A stretch of 38,762 nt of DNA from Clostridium algoriphilum (GCF_020443705.1 NZ_JAIZZK010000034.1:1-38762); one strand, 5' to 3'. Positions 23,543 to 34,222 are shown, counted from the stretch's first letter. The notes: a model not told the origin generated them from the sequence alone. Numbers and translations: made by a program.

Positions 23543-24473
23543 AAAAGATATTGTAATCCCTGCAAATCTTGAGATAGACCCTTGGACTTATTTAGATATA
23601 ACTTTAAAATATGAAAAGTATTTAATACTTATTAATTATTTTGGAGGTTATATGTTTTTGAATCATATTTATAAGTTTTCTATTAAATCAGAATATCAAG
23701 TTTTTGATGATGTCCATGCTATGGGAAAAAATAAACTTGTAAAAATTATAAAGGTAAATAACAACAGTTATATTTTACTTGCACATAGCTCTATAAGATA
23801 TCTTAAAAATAAACCAAACGTTGCAGTTTTACAAAAACCGACCTCGACACAATTAAAAAATTCATGTTTCTTAGCTGAATATATAGAAGAACCTAAAAAG
23901 TTTTTTAATTCATTAAAACCGTATAATTGGTTTTTAGAGAAGTATAAAAATGAAATACAAAAGTTTAAAACTAAGAGTGCAGCGGTTGATATGAAATTTT
24001 TAAATAATAATAAAGAAATAGTCAAAACAATAAAGAATGAAGAAGTAAAGTCCCTTGATACCAGTGACATGTTTTCTAAATTAAATACAAGTAAAATTTA
24101 CTTTGATGTATTTGAAAATGGAGTTGTTACAATTATCATTTTAGATTTTGAACGTTCTAAAAGTTGGATATATAATGCATTATTAGAGAGGATCGAGCCT
24201 GTTTTCAGAAGTTTATCTATATATAACTCATATGACGTAAAAATTTTAACAATGAATGAAAATAGGAAAGAGAGATTAAAAAAAGATATATCTACTATGA
24301 ATCATAAAGGACTTTTATTTTTAAGAAATATAAATATAATTAATTTGAATATTGATAGATTTTTTCAATCGACAACACAAAAGGAAAGTTTTTTAAAAGA
24401 CGTAGATAAATTAGAAATGGCAACCTTACAAGAAAAATTACGTAATAATGTGAAAGGAGGTAAAAATGAATAA
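23532..24473 (+). CDS. Unknown 313-residue protein coupled to the coupling ATPase
   Basis: The start is TTG with AGAGGTGAT nearby, overlapping the previous gene by 11 bases; its end overlaps the VirD4-like gene by 8 bases. No family is recognised. It is soluble, rich in Lys, Asn and Ile, with a mixed alpha/beta C-terminal half (YFDVFENGVVTIIILDFE, then LLFLRNINIINLNI). Tight overlaps on both sides mean it is made with the Replic_Relax-like and coupling proteins, probably as part of a DNA-processing complex. Confidence 0.7.
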   Translation: MKLEKDIVIPANLEIDPWTYLDITLKYEKYLILINYFGGYMFLNHIYKFSIKSEYQVFDDVHAMGKNKLVKIIKVNNNSYILLAHSSIRYLKNKPNVAVLQKPTSTQLKNSCFLAEYIEEPKKFFNSLKPYNWFLEKYKNEIQKFKTKSAAVDMKFLNNNKEIVKTIKNEEVKSLDTSDMFSKLNTSKIYFDVFENGVVTIIILDFERSKSWIYNALLERIEPVFRSLSIYNSYDVKILTMNENRKERLKKDISTMNHKGLLFLRNINIINLNIDRFFQSTTQKESFLKDVDKLEMATLQEKLRNNVKGGKNE

Positions 24474-26367
24474 TAATAATAATGACACAAACACTAGTGG
24501 ATCGGATAATTTTATACTATTGGTACTAGCATTTATAGCATTAGTGCTATTTGTAATTGTAAGCTTACCTAGTGTGATATTTACAATAGTTCTAACAGGT
24601 ATATTTATAAACACAAAGAAAATTAATAAAATATATTTTTGTATTTCAAGTTTTGTATTAGCTATACTTGTAAATTTTAAAGTAAGTTTTATGCAGAAAT
24701 ACTTAGTACATTCAATAAAATTTTTAAATATTATATTGGATGCTATAATACATAAAAAAACTGCAACCATATCTACACTATACAAAAATTATATATTAAA
24801 TATTAATATAGTTTGGCAATTACTAATAGCTTTAATTTTAAGCAGTATAATAGCAGAAATTTATTATATAAAAAGACAAAAAGAAAAGAAAGGTAAAAGT
24901 AAAACAGATATAAGAAAAGAAAATGAAAAAGAAAAGAAAATAAATAAATATTTAGAAAAAATTAATTTGCAACCGCATGACGAAGTAACTACAACGATTG
25001 GCGCTGATTATGTAGATAATGAAGTCGTAAAAATAAATGATAATGCAAAACATATAATTGTAGCTGGAACAACAGGTGCTGGTAAAACAATTGCAATCGC
25101 AAATTTTATTGAGAGTGCTATGCAAAAAAATCACCCTGTTTTTGCTATTGATGGAAAAGGAGATTTAGGGGATGGAAGTTTATTAAATTATATGCAATCA
25201 CTTTCGGAAACATATAATAGACAATTATATGTTGTAAACTTTGTCAAACCCGATGAAAGCGACCATTACAACCCTTTTAAGGGAGCTGGAATGACAGAAG
25301 CAAAAGATATGTTAATCGGCATGAGTGATTGGTCCGAAGCACATTATAAAGTAAATACAGAAAGATATTTACAACAATTAATAAAGATTTTAAATATAAA
25401 AAAGATACCTTTAGATTTAAATACAATAATCAAGTATTCACCTACTCTATTCCAAAATCTAATTGAAGAAATGAAAGATAACAACGAAATTGAAATAGAT
25501 GAATATACAAAACTATCAGATATAATTGAAACCACTGCTCCTATAGTAAACAGTGCTATGGCTCGGTTTGCAACTACTGCGGAGAGTGAGGCAGGCGAAA
25601 TATTTAGTAGTAATGGTATTGATGTATACACAGCATTAAAAGAAAAGGCTAATATCTTAATTGTTTTAGATAGCCTTGGTAAGCCAGAACTTAGTAAACA
25701 AGTTGGAAGGCTTGCAATATTGGATGCTAAAAAAGCAGTATCTAAATTGTTTTTAGATAAAACAAGAAAATATTTCATTTTTGATGAATTCAATGTGTAT
25801 GCCAGTGATGTTGCAATCGACTTATTAAATAAATCTAGGAGTGCAAATATAACATGTATCCCAGCATTTCAAAGTTTGTCCGATTTAGACAAAGCTGGTG
25901 GGGTTGCTCTTAGAAATCAAGTCATAGAAAATTGTAATAACTACATAATAATGAGGCAAAACTCTTATGATAGTTCTGCAGAGTGGGAAAAAGTAATAGG
26001 TCAAGAAAAAAGAACTAACTATTCTTATGGCGTAGAAAAAAAAGCTAGTATATTTGGAAATAAAATAATATCAACAGGTAATGGTAATATGCACGAGACC
26101 ATGCAAAGTAAATATACTTACACAGATATACAAAATTTAGAAACTGGACAAAGTATTTTTATATCAAAGGACCAAAAGATTGATATAAAAATGAAAATGC
26201 GTTATGTAAAAGTTGATGGACTTGTTTTAGAAAAAAAAGAATCTACAAAAATAGATCTTGATAAAACTGCACCAATAAATCCTGTATCTATTATTGATAT
26301 AAAACCCATTGAAGATAAAGAAAGTGAAGAAACTAGTTTTGATGATATTGAAGACTTGTTAAAATAG
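24466..26367 (+). CDS. VirD4/TraG-type coupling ATPase
   Basis: This 633-residue protein begins with membrane helices (about residues 15-65 and 115-135). Walker A GTTGAGKT is at 201-208, followed by HPVFAIDGKGD. The Walker B region KYFIFDEFNVYAS and the motif IPAFQSLSDLDKAGG are typical of TraD/VirD4 coupling proteins. It would dock the DNA-relaxosome complex on the channel. GGAGGT precedes the ATG, which overlaps the previous stop. It is the last gene before two terminators. Confidence 0.9.
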   Translation: MNNNNNDTNTSGSDNFILLVLAFIALVLFVIVSLPSVIFTIVLTGIFINTKKINKIYFCISSFVLAILVNFKVSFMQKYLVHSIKFLNIILDAIIHKKTATISTLYKNYILNINIVWQLLIALILSSIIAEIYYIKRQKEKKGKSKTDIRKENEKEKKINKYLEKINLQPHDEVTTTIGADYVDNEVVKINDNAKHIIVAGTTGAGKTIAIANFIESAMQKNHPVFAIDGKGDLGDGSLLNYMQSLSETYNRQLYVVNFVKPDESDHYNPFKGAGMTEAKDMLIGMSDWSEAHYKVNTERYLQQLIKILNIKKIPLDLNTIIKYSPTLFQNLIEEMKDNNEIEIDEYTKLSDIIETTAPIVNSAMARFATTAESEAGEIFSSNGIDVYTALKEKANILIVLDSLGKPELSKQVGRLAILDAKKAVSKLFLDKTRKYFIFDEFNVYASDVAIDLLNKSRSANITCIPAFQSLSDLDKAGGVALRNQVIENCNNYIIMRQNSYDSSAEWEKVIGQEKRTNYSYGVEKKASIFGNKIISTGNGNMHETMQSKYTYTDIQNLETGQSIFISKDQKIDIKMKMRYVKVDGLVLEKKESTKIDLDKTAPINPVSIIDIKPIEDKESEETSFDDIEDLLK

Positions 26368-26437
26368 CTTGTATTGATACCTAAGCTATTGTTTTAAATT
26401 AGAATGTAAGTCTTAATTAATTAAGTGAACAATGCTT

Positions 26438-26486
26438 AAAAAGGACATAGAGAGCAAAAAAGTGCTTTCTGTGTCCTTTTTTATTT
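26438..26486 (+). terminator. Terminator after the transfer operon
   Basis: AAAAAGGACA pairs with TGTCCTTTTTT around an inner AGC/GCT stem, with a long T-run. Confidence 0.85.
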
Positions 26487-26529
26487 AAGTTTAATTTTAG
26501 TAAAGAGGTAGGTTGGCTCATAACCAAAG

Positions 26530-26561
26530 AAAAATCCACAGTAAAAATACTGTGGATTTTT
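26530..26561. terminator. Second terminator (bidirectional)
   Basis: AAAAATCCACAGT pairs with ACTGTGGATTTTT with a 6-nt loop. With the previous one it isolates the defence-like operon. About 265 AT-rich bases to the next gene show only weak promoter matches. Confidence 0.8.
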
Positions 26562-26826
26562 AGTAATGTATAATAATTTTATTATACTGGCAATATTTAC
26601 GAAAATCATGGAAAAAAATACAAACTATTACTATAATATTATTAAGTAATTTTTTTTTATTCAACAGTACATACTCAGCATGATTTAAATAATAAAATAA
26701 ACAATTTAATATTAGGTACTATATTGTTGCTATACACATTAACAATAATCTAACTGTAATGTAATTTAGGTAGGGATGAATTTAATATATTAACAATAAC
26801 TAACTAATTAATAAAGGAGCAGAGTT

Positions 26827-29703
26827 ATGTTTGATTATGGGAATGCTAATAAAAATCAAATAAAAGCAATAAAAACAGTAGATGGCCCATTACTAATAAT
26901 TGCTGGACCAGGTACAGGTAAAACTTTCACTCTAGTAAAAAGAGCAATATATCTGATTGTTGAGAAAGGTATTCCGCCTGAACAGATAATGATAGCTACT
27001 TTTACTGAAAAGGCATCTAAAGAATTAATTACTCGGATTACAAATGAACTTATGAGCAAAGGTGTTGAAGTTAACATTAATGATATGTATATTGGCACAT
27101 TTCATTCTATATGCTTGAGACTAATTAAAGAAAATTTAGAATTTACTAGAATAAGAAAAAATTATAGAATTTTGGATGGATTTGAACAACAGTATACTAT
27201 TTTTCAATACATTTATAAGTTTCGGAACATAGAAAATTATGAAACAATATTTGAAAGGCCGATAGGTGTGTGGAACCAATCACAAATCATTGCTAATTTA
27301 GTTAGCAATATATCTGAGGAATTGGTTAACTATCGTGATATGCAATTAGATAATGATGTTAGAATTTCGTCTTTGGGTAAATTGATGGAGGTATATGAAG
27401 ATATACTTACGCAGCAGAATCTCATAGATTTTTCAACAATACAGACTGAGGCATATAGATTACTTGTAACTAATGAAAATGTACTATTTAAAGTTATGGA
27501 TAAAATAAAATATATAATGGTGGACGAGTATCAGGATACTAACTATGTGCAGGAACAACTCGTATTTTTAATAGCTGGAGATAAACATAACATTTGTGTT
27601 GTTGGTGATGATGATCAAGGGCTGTATCGCTTCAGGGGAGCAACTATAAGAAATATACTTCAATTCCCAAATAAGTTTGATGCACAGATATGTGAGCAGA
27701 TAAGGCTAACTATTAATTATAGATCTGAAAAAGATATCATTGAGTTTTATAACAACTGGATGAAAATCACCGATGGCAGGCAATTTAATTTCAAGTGGGG
27801 TAAATATAGATTTCAAAAAGATATCGTAGCAGGGAAAAACAGCAAAATAGATACATCTGCTGTAATTAAAATATCGGGACAAGAAGTAGAAATTGATTGG
27901 CATGAAAATGTTCTTGAGTTTATTGAAAAGTTGAAATTATCTGGTAAGCTTACTAATTTAAATCAGATAGCTTTTCTGTTTAATTCAGTAAGAAATAAAA
28001 AGGTAATTGCGCTTGCCGATTATCTAGAGTTGCACGGTATAAATGTATATTCACCCCGTTCAGATATGTTTTTTATGAGAATTGAGATTAAATTAATTAT
28101 TGGATGTCTTATGCTTACATTTCCTACTTATGTACAAAAGATGGAAAAAAAAGATTATGAATTTTTAACTGATGATTTATATAATTACTACGAAGAATGT
28201 ATTCATATGGTGAATTTATATTTAAAAAAATCAAAAAATGATGAACTAAAAAGATGGATCCGAGAACATGGGGAAAAACATTATAATTTATATAAAAATA
28301 CGAACTATGCATTTTTAGGTCTTATGTATCAAATCTTTGAACATAGCCCCTTTAGAGAATATCTTGAGAGTGATCTAAATACAAGTTTAATAGATTTAAG
28401 ACCAGCAAGAAATTTAGCTATTATTTCTCAAATAATTAGCAAGTATGAATATCTTCATAAAATTGACGTATTCAGTTCAAAAAATATAGATAAATCAGTA
28501 GAAAAGTTTTTTAATATGTATCTTAAATTTCTTTTTTGTGGTGGTATTGGAGAGTATGAAGACGATTCAGAGTATGCACCAAGTGGATGCGTATCATTTC
28601 TAACAATTCACCAGTCAAAAGGAATGGAGTTCCCAATAGTTGTAGTGGGCTCACTTGGTGGTACACCAAGGATAATAAATAATAATATATTGGAAGATGT
28701 GGAAAGAAAATATTATAAAAGATCTGCATTTGAAATTAAGGAAGATATAAAGTACTTTGACTTTTGGAGATTGTATTATACAGCTTTTTCAAGAGCTCAG
28801 AATTTGCTTGTGCTTAGCTGTATAGAGAAGAAAGGCAGGGGGAAACAGCCTAGTAAGTATTTTGAATCAGCTTATAGAAAGTTGCATAGTTACAATGATC
28901 CTGAGTTTAAGATGGATAGATTTGAATTTGAAGAAGTTAAGAATGTAAATCTCAAGAACACATATTCGTTTACTTCTCATATAGCAGTATATGAGAATTG
29001 TGCTATGCAATATAAGTTCTTTAAAGAACTTGGATTTATACCTGCTAGAGTTGGAGCTACTATATTTGGTATGTTAGTACATCAAACCATAGAAGATATT
29101 CATAGAACCGCTATAAGAAAAGAAGAGAAACTTATTACTCCAGATAATATTAAACTCTGGTTTGATACAAACTATGATAGTATATCTATGAGTGAAAGGG
29201 CATACATTGGACAGAGTCAGCTAGATGTTGCATTGAAACAAGTAATTAGATACGTAGATAGACAGAAGGGAAATTGGCACAGAATTCAAGATGCAGAAGT
29301 AGAGGTTGGTTTAGTTAAACCAAATTATATACTTCAGGGAACGGTTGATTTGGTGGAAGGTGAAGGGAATACAGTGGAGATTGTGGATTTCAAAGCTGAA
29401 AAGAAACCAGATATATTTAGCGATTTTGATAAAATTGAACATTATAAAAAACAATTGCAGGTTTATTCTCATTTGATTGAAGAAAAGACAGGGAAAATGG
29501 TTAGTAAAATGCATATCTACTACACAGGGGAAGAGAATAGTGTACCATTTATTACTTTTCCCAAAGAAAAGAAAGCTATTGAAGCCACGATTAAAGCTTT
29601 TGATGATGTTGTTGAAAAAATTCAAAATAAAGATTTTGTACAAAAATCACAGTCTCAAATTTTGTGTAATAACTGTGACTTGCGTTTTTATTGCAAAAAG
29701 TAA
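26827..29703 (+). CDS. UvrD-type helicase fused to a Fe-S PD-(D/E)XK nuclease
   Basis: This 958-residue protein has all SF1A helicase motifs: Q motif NKNQIKAI, Walker A AGPGTGKT (26-33), IATFTEKASKEL, GTFHSICLRL, Walker B VDEYQDTN, VGDDDQGLYRFRGA, LTINYRS, LTIHQSKGMEFPIV and YYTAFSRAQN. From about 715 comes an AddB/RecB-like nuclease: GTVDLV (D841), VDFKAEKK (D854, K856), KKQLQVYSHLI. Four cysteines, C725, C947, C950 and C956, are placed as in the AddB/Cas4 4Fe-4S cluster. It would unwind and degrade DNA. The stop touches the start region of the Mod gene, so it belongs to the Mod-Res operon rather than to host repair. Confidence 0.92.
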   Translation: MFDYGNANKNQIKAIKTVDGPLLIIAGPGTGKTFTLVKRAIYLIVEKGIPPEQIMIATFTEKASKELITRITNELMSKGVEVNINDMYIGTFHSICLRLIKENLEFTRIRKNYRILDGFEQQYTIFQYIYKFRNIENYETIFERPIGVWNQSQIIANLVSNISEELVNYRDMQLDNDVRISSLGKLMEVYEDILTQQNLIDFSTIQTEAYRLLVTNENVLFKVMDKIKYIMVDEYQDTNYVQEQLVFLIAGDKHNICVVGDDDQGLYRFRGATIRNILQFPNKFDAQICEQIRLTINYRSEKDIIEFYNNWMKITDGRQFNFKWGKYRFQKDIVAGKNSKIDTSAVIKISGQEVEIDWHENVLEFIEKLKLSGKLTNLNQIAFLFNSVRNKKVIALADYLELHGINVYSPRSDMFFMRIEIKLIIGCLMLTFPTYVQKMEKKDYEFLTDDLYNYYEECIHMVNLYLKKSKNDELKRWIREHGEKHYNLYKNTNYAFLGLMYQIFEHSPFREYLESDLNTSLIDLRPARNLAIISQIISKYEYLHKIDVFSSKNIDKSVEKFFNMYLKFLFCGGIGEYEDDSEYAPSGCVSFLTIHQSKGMEFPIVVVGSLGGTPRIINNNILEDVERKYYKRSAFEIKEDIKYFDFWRLYYTAFSRAQNLLVLSCIEKKGRGKQPSKYFESAYRKLHSYNDPEFKMDRFEFEEVKNVNLKNTYSFTSHIAVYENCAMQYKFFKELGFIPARVGATIFGMLVHQTIEDIHRTAIRKEEKLITPDNIKLWFDTNYDSISMSERAYIGQSQLDVALKQVIRYVDRQKGNWHRIQDAEVEVGLVKPNYILQGTVDLVEGEGNTVEIVDFKAEKKPDIFSDFDKIEHYKKQLQVYSHLIEEKTGKMVSKMHIYYTGEENSVPFITFPKEKKAIEATIKAFDDVVEKIQNKDFVQKSQSQILCNNCDLRFYCKK

Positions 29704-29718
29704 ATGGAGGATATTATG

Positions 29719-31596
29719 ATGAGTGAACAGCTAAAAATAGAAACTTATGAGTTTGAACAAAAGAAAGCGATAAAGGGATATCCTGAACTTCACTGGACAG
29801 GAAAACGACCATATCGATCTACACAATATTTTCCAGCACAACTTAAAGAACGCTATGGTGAAGAAAAAGATGGTTGGATAAATAAAATTATTTGGGGAGA
29901 TAATCTCCAAGTAATGAGCCATATGCTAAAAGAATACAGGGGGAAAATACAACTTATTTATATTGACCCTCCTTTTGATAGTAAAGCAGACTATAAAAAA
30001 AAGATAAAGATTAAAAATATCACAATTACAAATGATGCAAATACCTTCGAAGAAAAGCAGTACACGGATATTTGGACAAATGATGAATATTTACAATTTA
30101 TGTATGAAAGGTTCATACTGCTTCGAGAACTATTAAGCGATACAGGAAGTATTTATGTTGAATGTGACCCTACTAGAGGTCACTATCTAAAAATTATATT
30201 AGATGAAATATTCGGAAGCTCTAATTTTGTCAATCAAATAATTTGGAAAAGGACTTTTTCCCATTCTGATATGGGACAAGGTGCTAAACATATGGGACGT
30301 TTGCATGATATGATTCTATTATACAAAAAGACAGACCAAGTTTTAATGAATCCGGTATATATACCATATTCAAAAAAATACATTAATGATTTCTATAAAT
30401 ATGTTGATAAAGGTGGAAAATATAGACTTGTATCGTTACTTGGTCCGGGGGGAGCATCCAAGGGGAATCCATTTTATGAGTTCTTAGGAGTATCAAAATA
30501 TTGGGTATATGCAAAGACAAAAATGCAGAAATTATATGATAGTGGCCTAATTATACAAATTAAACCCGGTTCAGTTCCACAAAAAAAGAGATACCTTGAT
30601 GAGGCCCCCGGTGTTCCGTTGCAAGATATTTGGACTGACATAAATGCAGTTCAAGGAGGTGCTTTAGAAAACTGTAATTATCCAACGCAAAAGCCCGAAG
30701 CATTGCTTGAAAGAATAATACTATCATCATCAAATCCGGGAGATATTGTATTTGACTGTTTTATGGGTTCGGGAACTACTCAGGCATTAGCCATGAAGCT
30801 TGGGCGGAAATTCATTGGTGCTGATATTAACTTAGGGGCTATTCAGACAACAACTAAACGTCTTTTAAATATAACAAATGAATTAAAAGACAAGGAAGAT
30901 AAATATACAGCTTTTGAAGTATATAATGTAAATAATTATGATTTTTTTAGAAATCCAGTAGAAGCCAAGGAACTTATAATTGAGGCTTTGGAGATTCAGA
31001 AGTTTGATGGTTCAAATATTTACGACGGTGAGATGGATGGGCGTATGGTTAAGATTATGCCCGTTAATAGAATTTCTACAAAGGCAGATCTTGAGGAACT
31101 GAAAGCAAATTTACCATACAAAACATTTGAAAGACGTAAGGAAGATAATCCGATGGATCCGGTGGAAAGACTAACACTTGTTTGTATGGGACATGAGCCA
31201 GATTTAAAGGCATCTCTTGAGCGAGAATTAACAGGGTACATATTAGATATTGAGATTGTTGATATTCTTCGTGATAAGTCCATGCTGCAACTCAAACGAG
31301 AGGCAGAAGCGGTCGTGAAAAAAGTGGAAGACAAGCTTATAATCAAAGAATTTTACCCAATGAATTTACTGCAAAAACTTAGCTTACAAAAGGATTATGT
31401 AGAAGATTGGAAACAACTTGTGGAGTCAATCGTTATTGATTGGAATTATGATGGTGTAGTTATACAACCTACTGTAATTGATATGCCAGGGAAAAATGAA
31501 CTTGTTGCTGGTGAATATGAAATTCCATCTTATGCAGGAAAGATTAAAATTAAGATAACAGATATTCTATCTGAGTCACTTGAAGTGGAGGTGTAA
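29719..31596 (+). CDS. Type III-style DNA adenine methyltransferase (Mod)
   Basis: This protein of about 625 residues starts at the ATG seven bases after GGAGG; earlier ATGs at 29704 and 29716 are too close to or within the site. Motif IV DPPF (D83) precedes the SAM motif FMGSGTT (about 348-354), the beta-class order of type III Mod enzymes and related N6-adenine methylases. The C-terminal 200 residues, starting near EVYNVNNYDFF, are probably family-specific. It would mark the recognition site, and also guide the Res subunit. It is co-transcribed with the helicase-nuclease before and Res after (3-base gap). Confidence 0.92.
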   Translation: MSEQLKIETYEFEQKKAIKGYPELHWTGKRPYRSTQYFPAQLKERYGEEKDGWINKIIWGDNLQVMSHMLKEYRGKIQLIYIDPPFDSKADYKKKIKIKNITITNDANTFEEKQYTDIWTNDEYLQFMYERFILLRELLSDTGSIYVECDPTRGHYLKIILDEIFGSSNFVNQIIWKRTFSHSDMGQGAKHMGRLHDMILLYKKTDQVLMNPVYIPYSKKYINDFYKYVDKGGKYRLVSLLGPGGASKGNPFYEFLGVSKYWVYAKTKMQKLYDSGLIIQIKPGSVPQKKRYLDEAPGVPLQDIWTDINAVQGGALENCNYPTQKPEALLERIILSSSNPGDIVFDCFMGSGTTQALAMKLGRKFIGADINLGAIQTTTKRLLNITNELKDKEDKYTAFEVYNVNNYDFFRNPVEAKELIIEALEIQKFDGSNIYDGEMDGRMVKIMPVNRISTKADLEELKANLPYKTFERRKEDNPMDPVERLTLVCMGHEPDLKASLERELTGYILDIEIVDILRDKSMLQLKREAEAVVKKVEDKLIIKEFYPMNLLQKLSLQKDYVEDWKQLVESIVIDWNYDGVVIQPTVIDMPGKNELVAGEYEIPSYAGKIKIKITDILSESLEVEV

Positions 31597-31599
31597 TTA

Positions 31600-34203
31600 A
31601 TGGCAGATGGCTTTGATATTCAATTTTCTTTCTTTTCAGCGCTTAGATATTATTATGAAAGCAATAGAGGTAAAATCCGTAGGAATTACAAGGATTTAAC
31701 AAGAAAATTTTTAGATTATAATGATAAGATAACAAATCCAAACGCGTATTTAAGGAGGCCACAGTTTGAGGCTTTGGAGATGTACGTATTTATTAAAGAA
31801 TTTATGAATAATAAGCAAGTTTTTACAATGTTTGATGAATGGAGGAATAAACAAGAAGAATTTTCTGATGCATCCTACTATACTGTTGATAGTGGTCAGG
31901 TTACGATTTATGATCTTCGTGCGGAGCAAAGCAAAGTTCTCTTTAATCGAATGAGAAAATACAGTGAGAATTATCCGAACTATATTTATGCTTTAACCAT
32001 GGGACTTGGAAAAACAATTCTAATGGCCACTTGTATTTTCTATGAATTTCTTCTTTCTAATAAGTATCCTAAGGATAAAACCTTTTGCCATAATGCATTG
32101 GTTTTTGCACCGGACAAAACGGTACTGCAGTCTTTAAGAGAGATATTCACCTTTGATAAATCACTTGTTGTGCCACCTGAATATGCTAGAGTGTTGGACT
32201 CTAATATTAAAATTCATTATTTAAAGGAAACAGGTACAACACTTAATACACTTGACGATTCTGACTTTAATATAATTATTTCTAATACTCAAAAAATCAT
32301 ACTAAAGAAACGCCATAAGGAAAAGAAAGCGGGAGAAATGCTATTCAATATGTCATCTACAGTTACTGATTCGGTCGTTATCAATACGCTTAAAGATATT
32401 TATGGTGATGACAATATTCAAGACAACAAGGATTTGATATTCAATCAAAGATTTGAAAAACTAATTAGGTTATCACAACTTGGAGTATATGTTGATGAGG
32501 CACATCATATGTTTGGAACTGATCTTGAGAAAGCATTGAGATCCAATGCAACAAAGACAAGCCTCAGAAATACAATAAATGAGCTTGCAATAAATCTAAA
32601 ACGAAAAGGAACAGGTGTAGTAGCTTGTTATAACTACACGGGGACACCATATATAAAGAATACAATACTTCCTGAAGTGGTTTATGCATATGGACTGAAG
32701 GATTCAATCATAAACAATTATCTAAAAGAAGCAGATATTAAAGGTTATGAAAATGTAAAAAACAAAGAATTTTTAAAGTCAGTTATTACTGATTTTTGGA
32801 ATACATACGGTGAAAACAAATATGAAGGATTACTCCCTAAGTTGGCTATATTTGGTTCAAGAATAGAAGAGATAACTGACGAAATTAAACCAATGGTAGA
32901 GGATATTCTAAGTGATCTCGGCTTACACCATTCTAAAATTTTAGTGAATGTAGGGGATTCGACTGTTACAAAAAACGAGGATATCAGAAATTTTAATAAT
33001 CTTGATGCAATTGGTACTGAGGGTAGTCTAAAGCAGTTTATTCTTCTAGTTGATAAAGGCCGTGAGGGATGGAATTGTCGTTCGTTATTTGGGGTTGCAC
33101 TTTTTAGAAGTCCTAAATCTAAAATTTTTGTCCTACAAGCTACAATGCGTTGCCTTAGAAAGATAACAGATATTCAGCAAGAGGCAAAGGTTTATCTTTC
33201 AAAGGAAAACTTTGATATATTGGATGCAGAACTAAAACAAAATTTTAGGATGAGTATTGAAGATCTTAAAAAGCCAAGTAAAACAAATAAATATAAATAT
33301 GAAGTAAGACCAGTTCCACCCCCAAAGTATGTAAAGCTGAAGTACATAAAACACAACTATTCGCTTCATAATAAAGAATATTCAGAAGTGATTAATTTTG
33401 GGTTAAGTGGATTGAATTATAGTAAATATATATCAGTACTTTATGAAAAGCAAGGTTTGACTAACGATATGGTAGTAAAGAAAAAGAATATTGATAAGGT
33501 TAATGAATCAATTAAATATAGTCTTTTGATGATTGTTGGTGAGATAGCCAGATATTTAAATATAAAAGGGAGTTTGATTTTTAAAATAATTACCGAATCT
33601 GAAGAGGGCGTAGAGTTAATACTTGAAAAAGTGAATAAGTATAATGATATTATTTATGATGAAATAATACCTAAGATATTTAAAGCACTTTTCGATGTTA
33701 AGTGTGATATTCAGTCAATAGAAAAAGATGTCTTGTTACTAAAATACCCTAAGGATTCAGGTTTCTACGAATTTTCAGCAGATCAAGATTTGGTTGTAAA
33801 AAATGTAGATCTTAATGTTCAAAAATATAAACATAAAAGTTTCCATGCTGATATTTATTGCTTTGATTCAAAACCAGAAAAAGAATGTTTTTGGCAATAT
33901 ATTGTTAACGATAAAGTAAAAGAAATTTATTTCACAGGGATGTTTACGAGTAACCAAAGTGAATTTTTTATTCAATACTTTGACCCAGAGTCAAATAGGC
34001 TACGTAGATACTACCCTGACTTCTTTGCCAAGATGGCAGATGGAACATATCAAATCATAGAGGTTAAAGGTGATAATAAAATTGAAGATGCTATTGTTGT
34101 TGCAAAAGCAGATGCGACAAAGGAAATTGCTATGGAGAGTTCAATAGAATACATAATATACAAGGGAAGTACTGTTATGTCCACAAACTTGTTGGATAAT
34201 TAG
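31600..34203 (+). CDS. Type III-style restriction subunit (Res), SF2 translocase-nuclease
   Basis: This 867-residue protein has Walker A MGLGKT (134-139), DEAH box VDEAHHMFG (D299-H302), motif III YTGTPY, and motifs V/VI GREGWNCRS and QATMRCLR. A C-terminal PD-(D/E)XK nuclease follows: YYPDFF (D807) and IIEVKGDNK (E821, K823). This is the layout of type III Res proteins, which move along DNA with ATP and cut unmodified targets. It forms a complete Mod-Res pair with the previous gene, and all key residues are present, so it should be active. Confidence 0.92.
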   Translation: MADGFDIQFSFFSALRYYYESNRGKIRRNYKDLTRKFLDYNDKITNPNAYLRRPQFEALEMYVFIKEFMNNKQVFTMFDEWRNKQEEFSDASYYTVDSGQVTIYDLRAEQSKVLFNRMRKYSENYPNYIYALTMGLGKTILMATCIFYEFLLSNKYPKDKTFCHNALVFAPDKTVLQSLREIFTFDKSLVVPPEYARVLDSNIKIHYLKETGTTLNTLDDSDFNIIISNTQKIILKKRHKEKKAGEMLFNMSSTVTDSVVINTLKDIYGDDNIQDNKDLIFNQRFEKLIRLSQLGVYVDEAHHMFGTDLEKALRSNATKTSLRNTINELAINLKRKGTGVVACYNYTGTPYIKNTILPEVVYAYGLKDSIINNYLKEADIKGYENVKNKEFLKSVITDFWNTYGENKYEGLLPKLAIFGSRIEEITDEIKPMVEDILSDLGLHHSKILVNVGDSTVTKNEDIRNFNNLDAIGTEGSLKQFILLVDKGREGWNCRSLFGVALFRSPKSKIFVLQATMRCLRKITDIQQEAKVYLSKENFDILDAELKQNFRMSIEDLKKPSKTNKYKYEVRPVPPPKYVKLKYIKHNYSLHNKEYSEVINFGLSGLNYSKYISVLYEKQGLTNDMVVKKKNIDKVNESIKYSLLMIVGEIARYLNIKGSLIFKIITESEEGVELILEKVNKYNDIIYDEIIPKIFKALFDVKCDIQSIEKDVLLLKYPKDSGFYEFSADQDLVVKNVDLNVQKYKHKSFHADIYCFDSKPEKECFWQYIVNDKVKEIYFTGMFTSNQSEFFIQYFDPESNRLRRYYPDFFAKMADGTYQIIEVKGDNKIEDAIVVAKADATKEIAMESSIEYIIYKGSTVMSTNLLDN

Positions 34204-34222
34204 AGAATAAAAGTTTCCTCAA

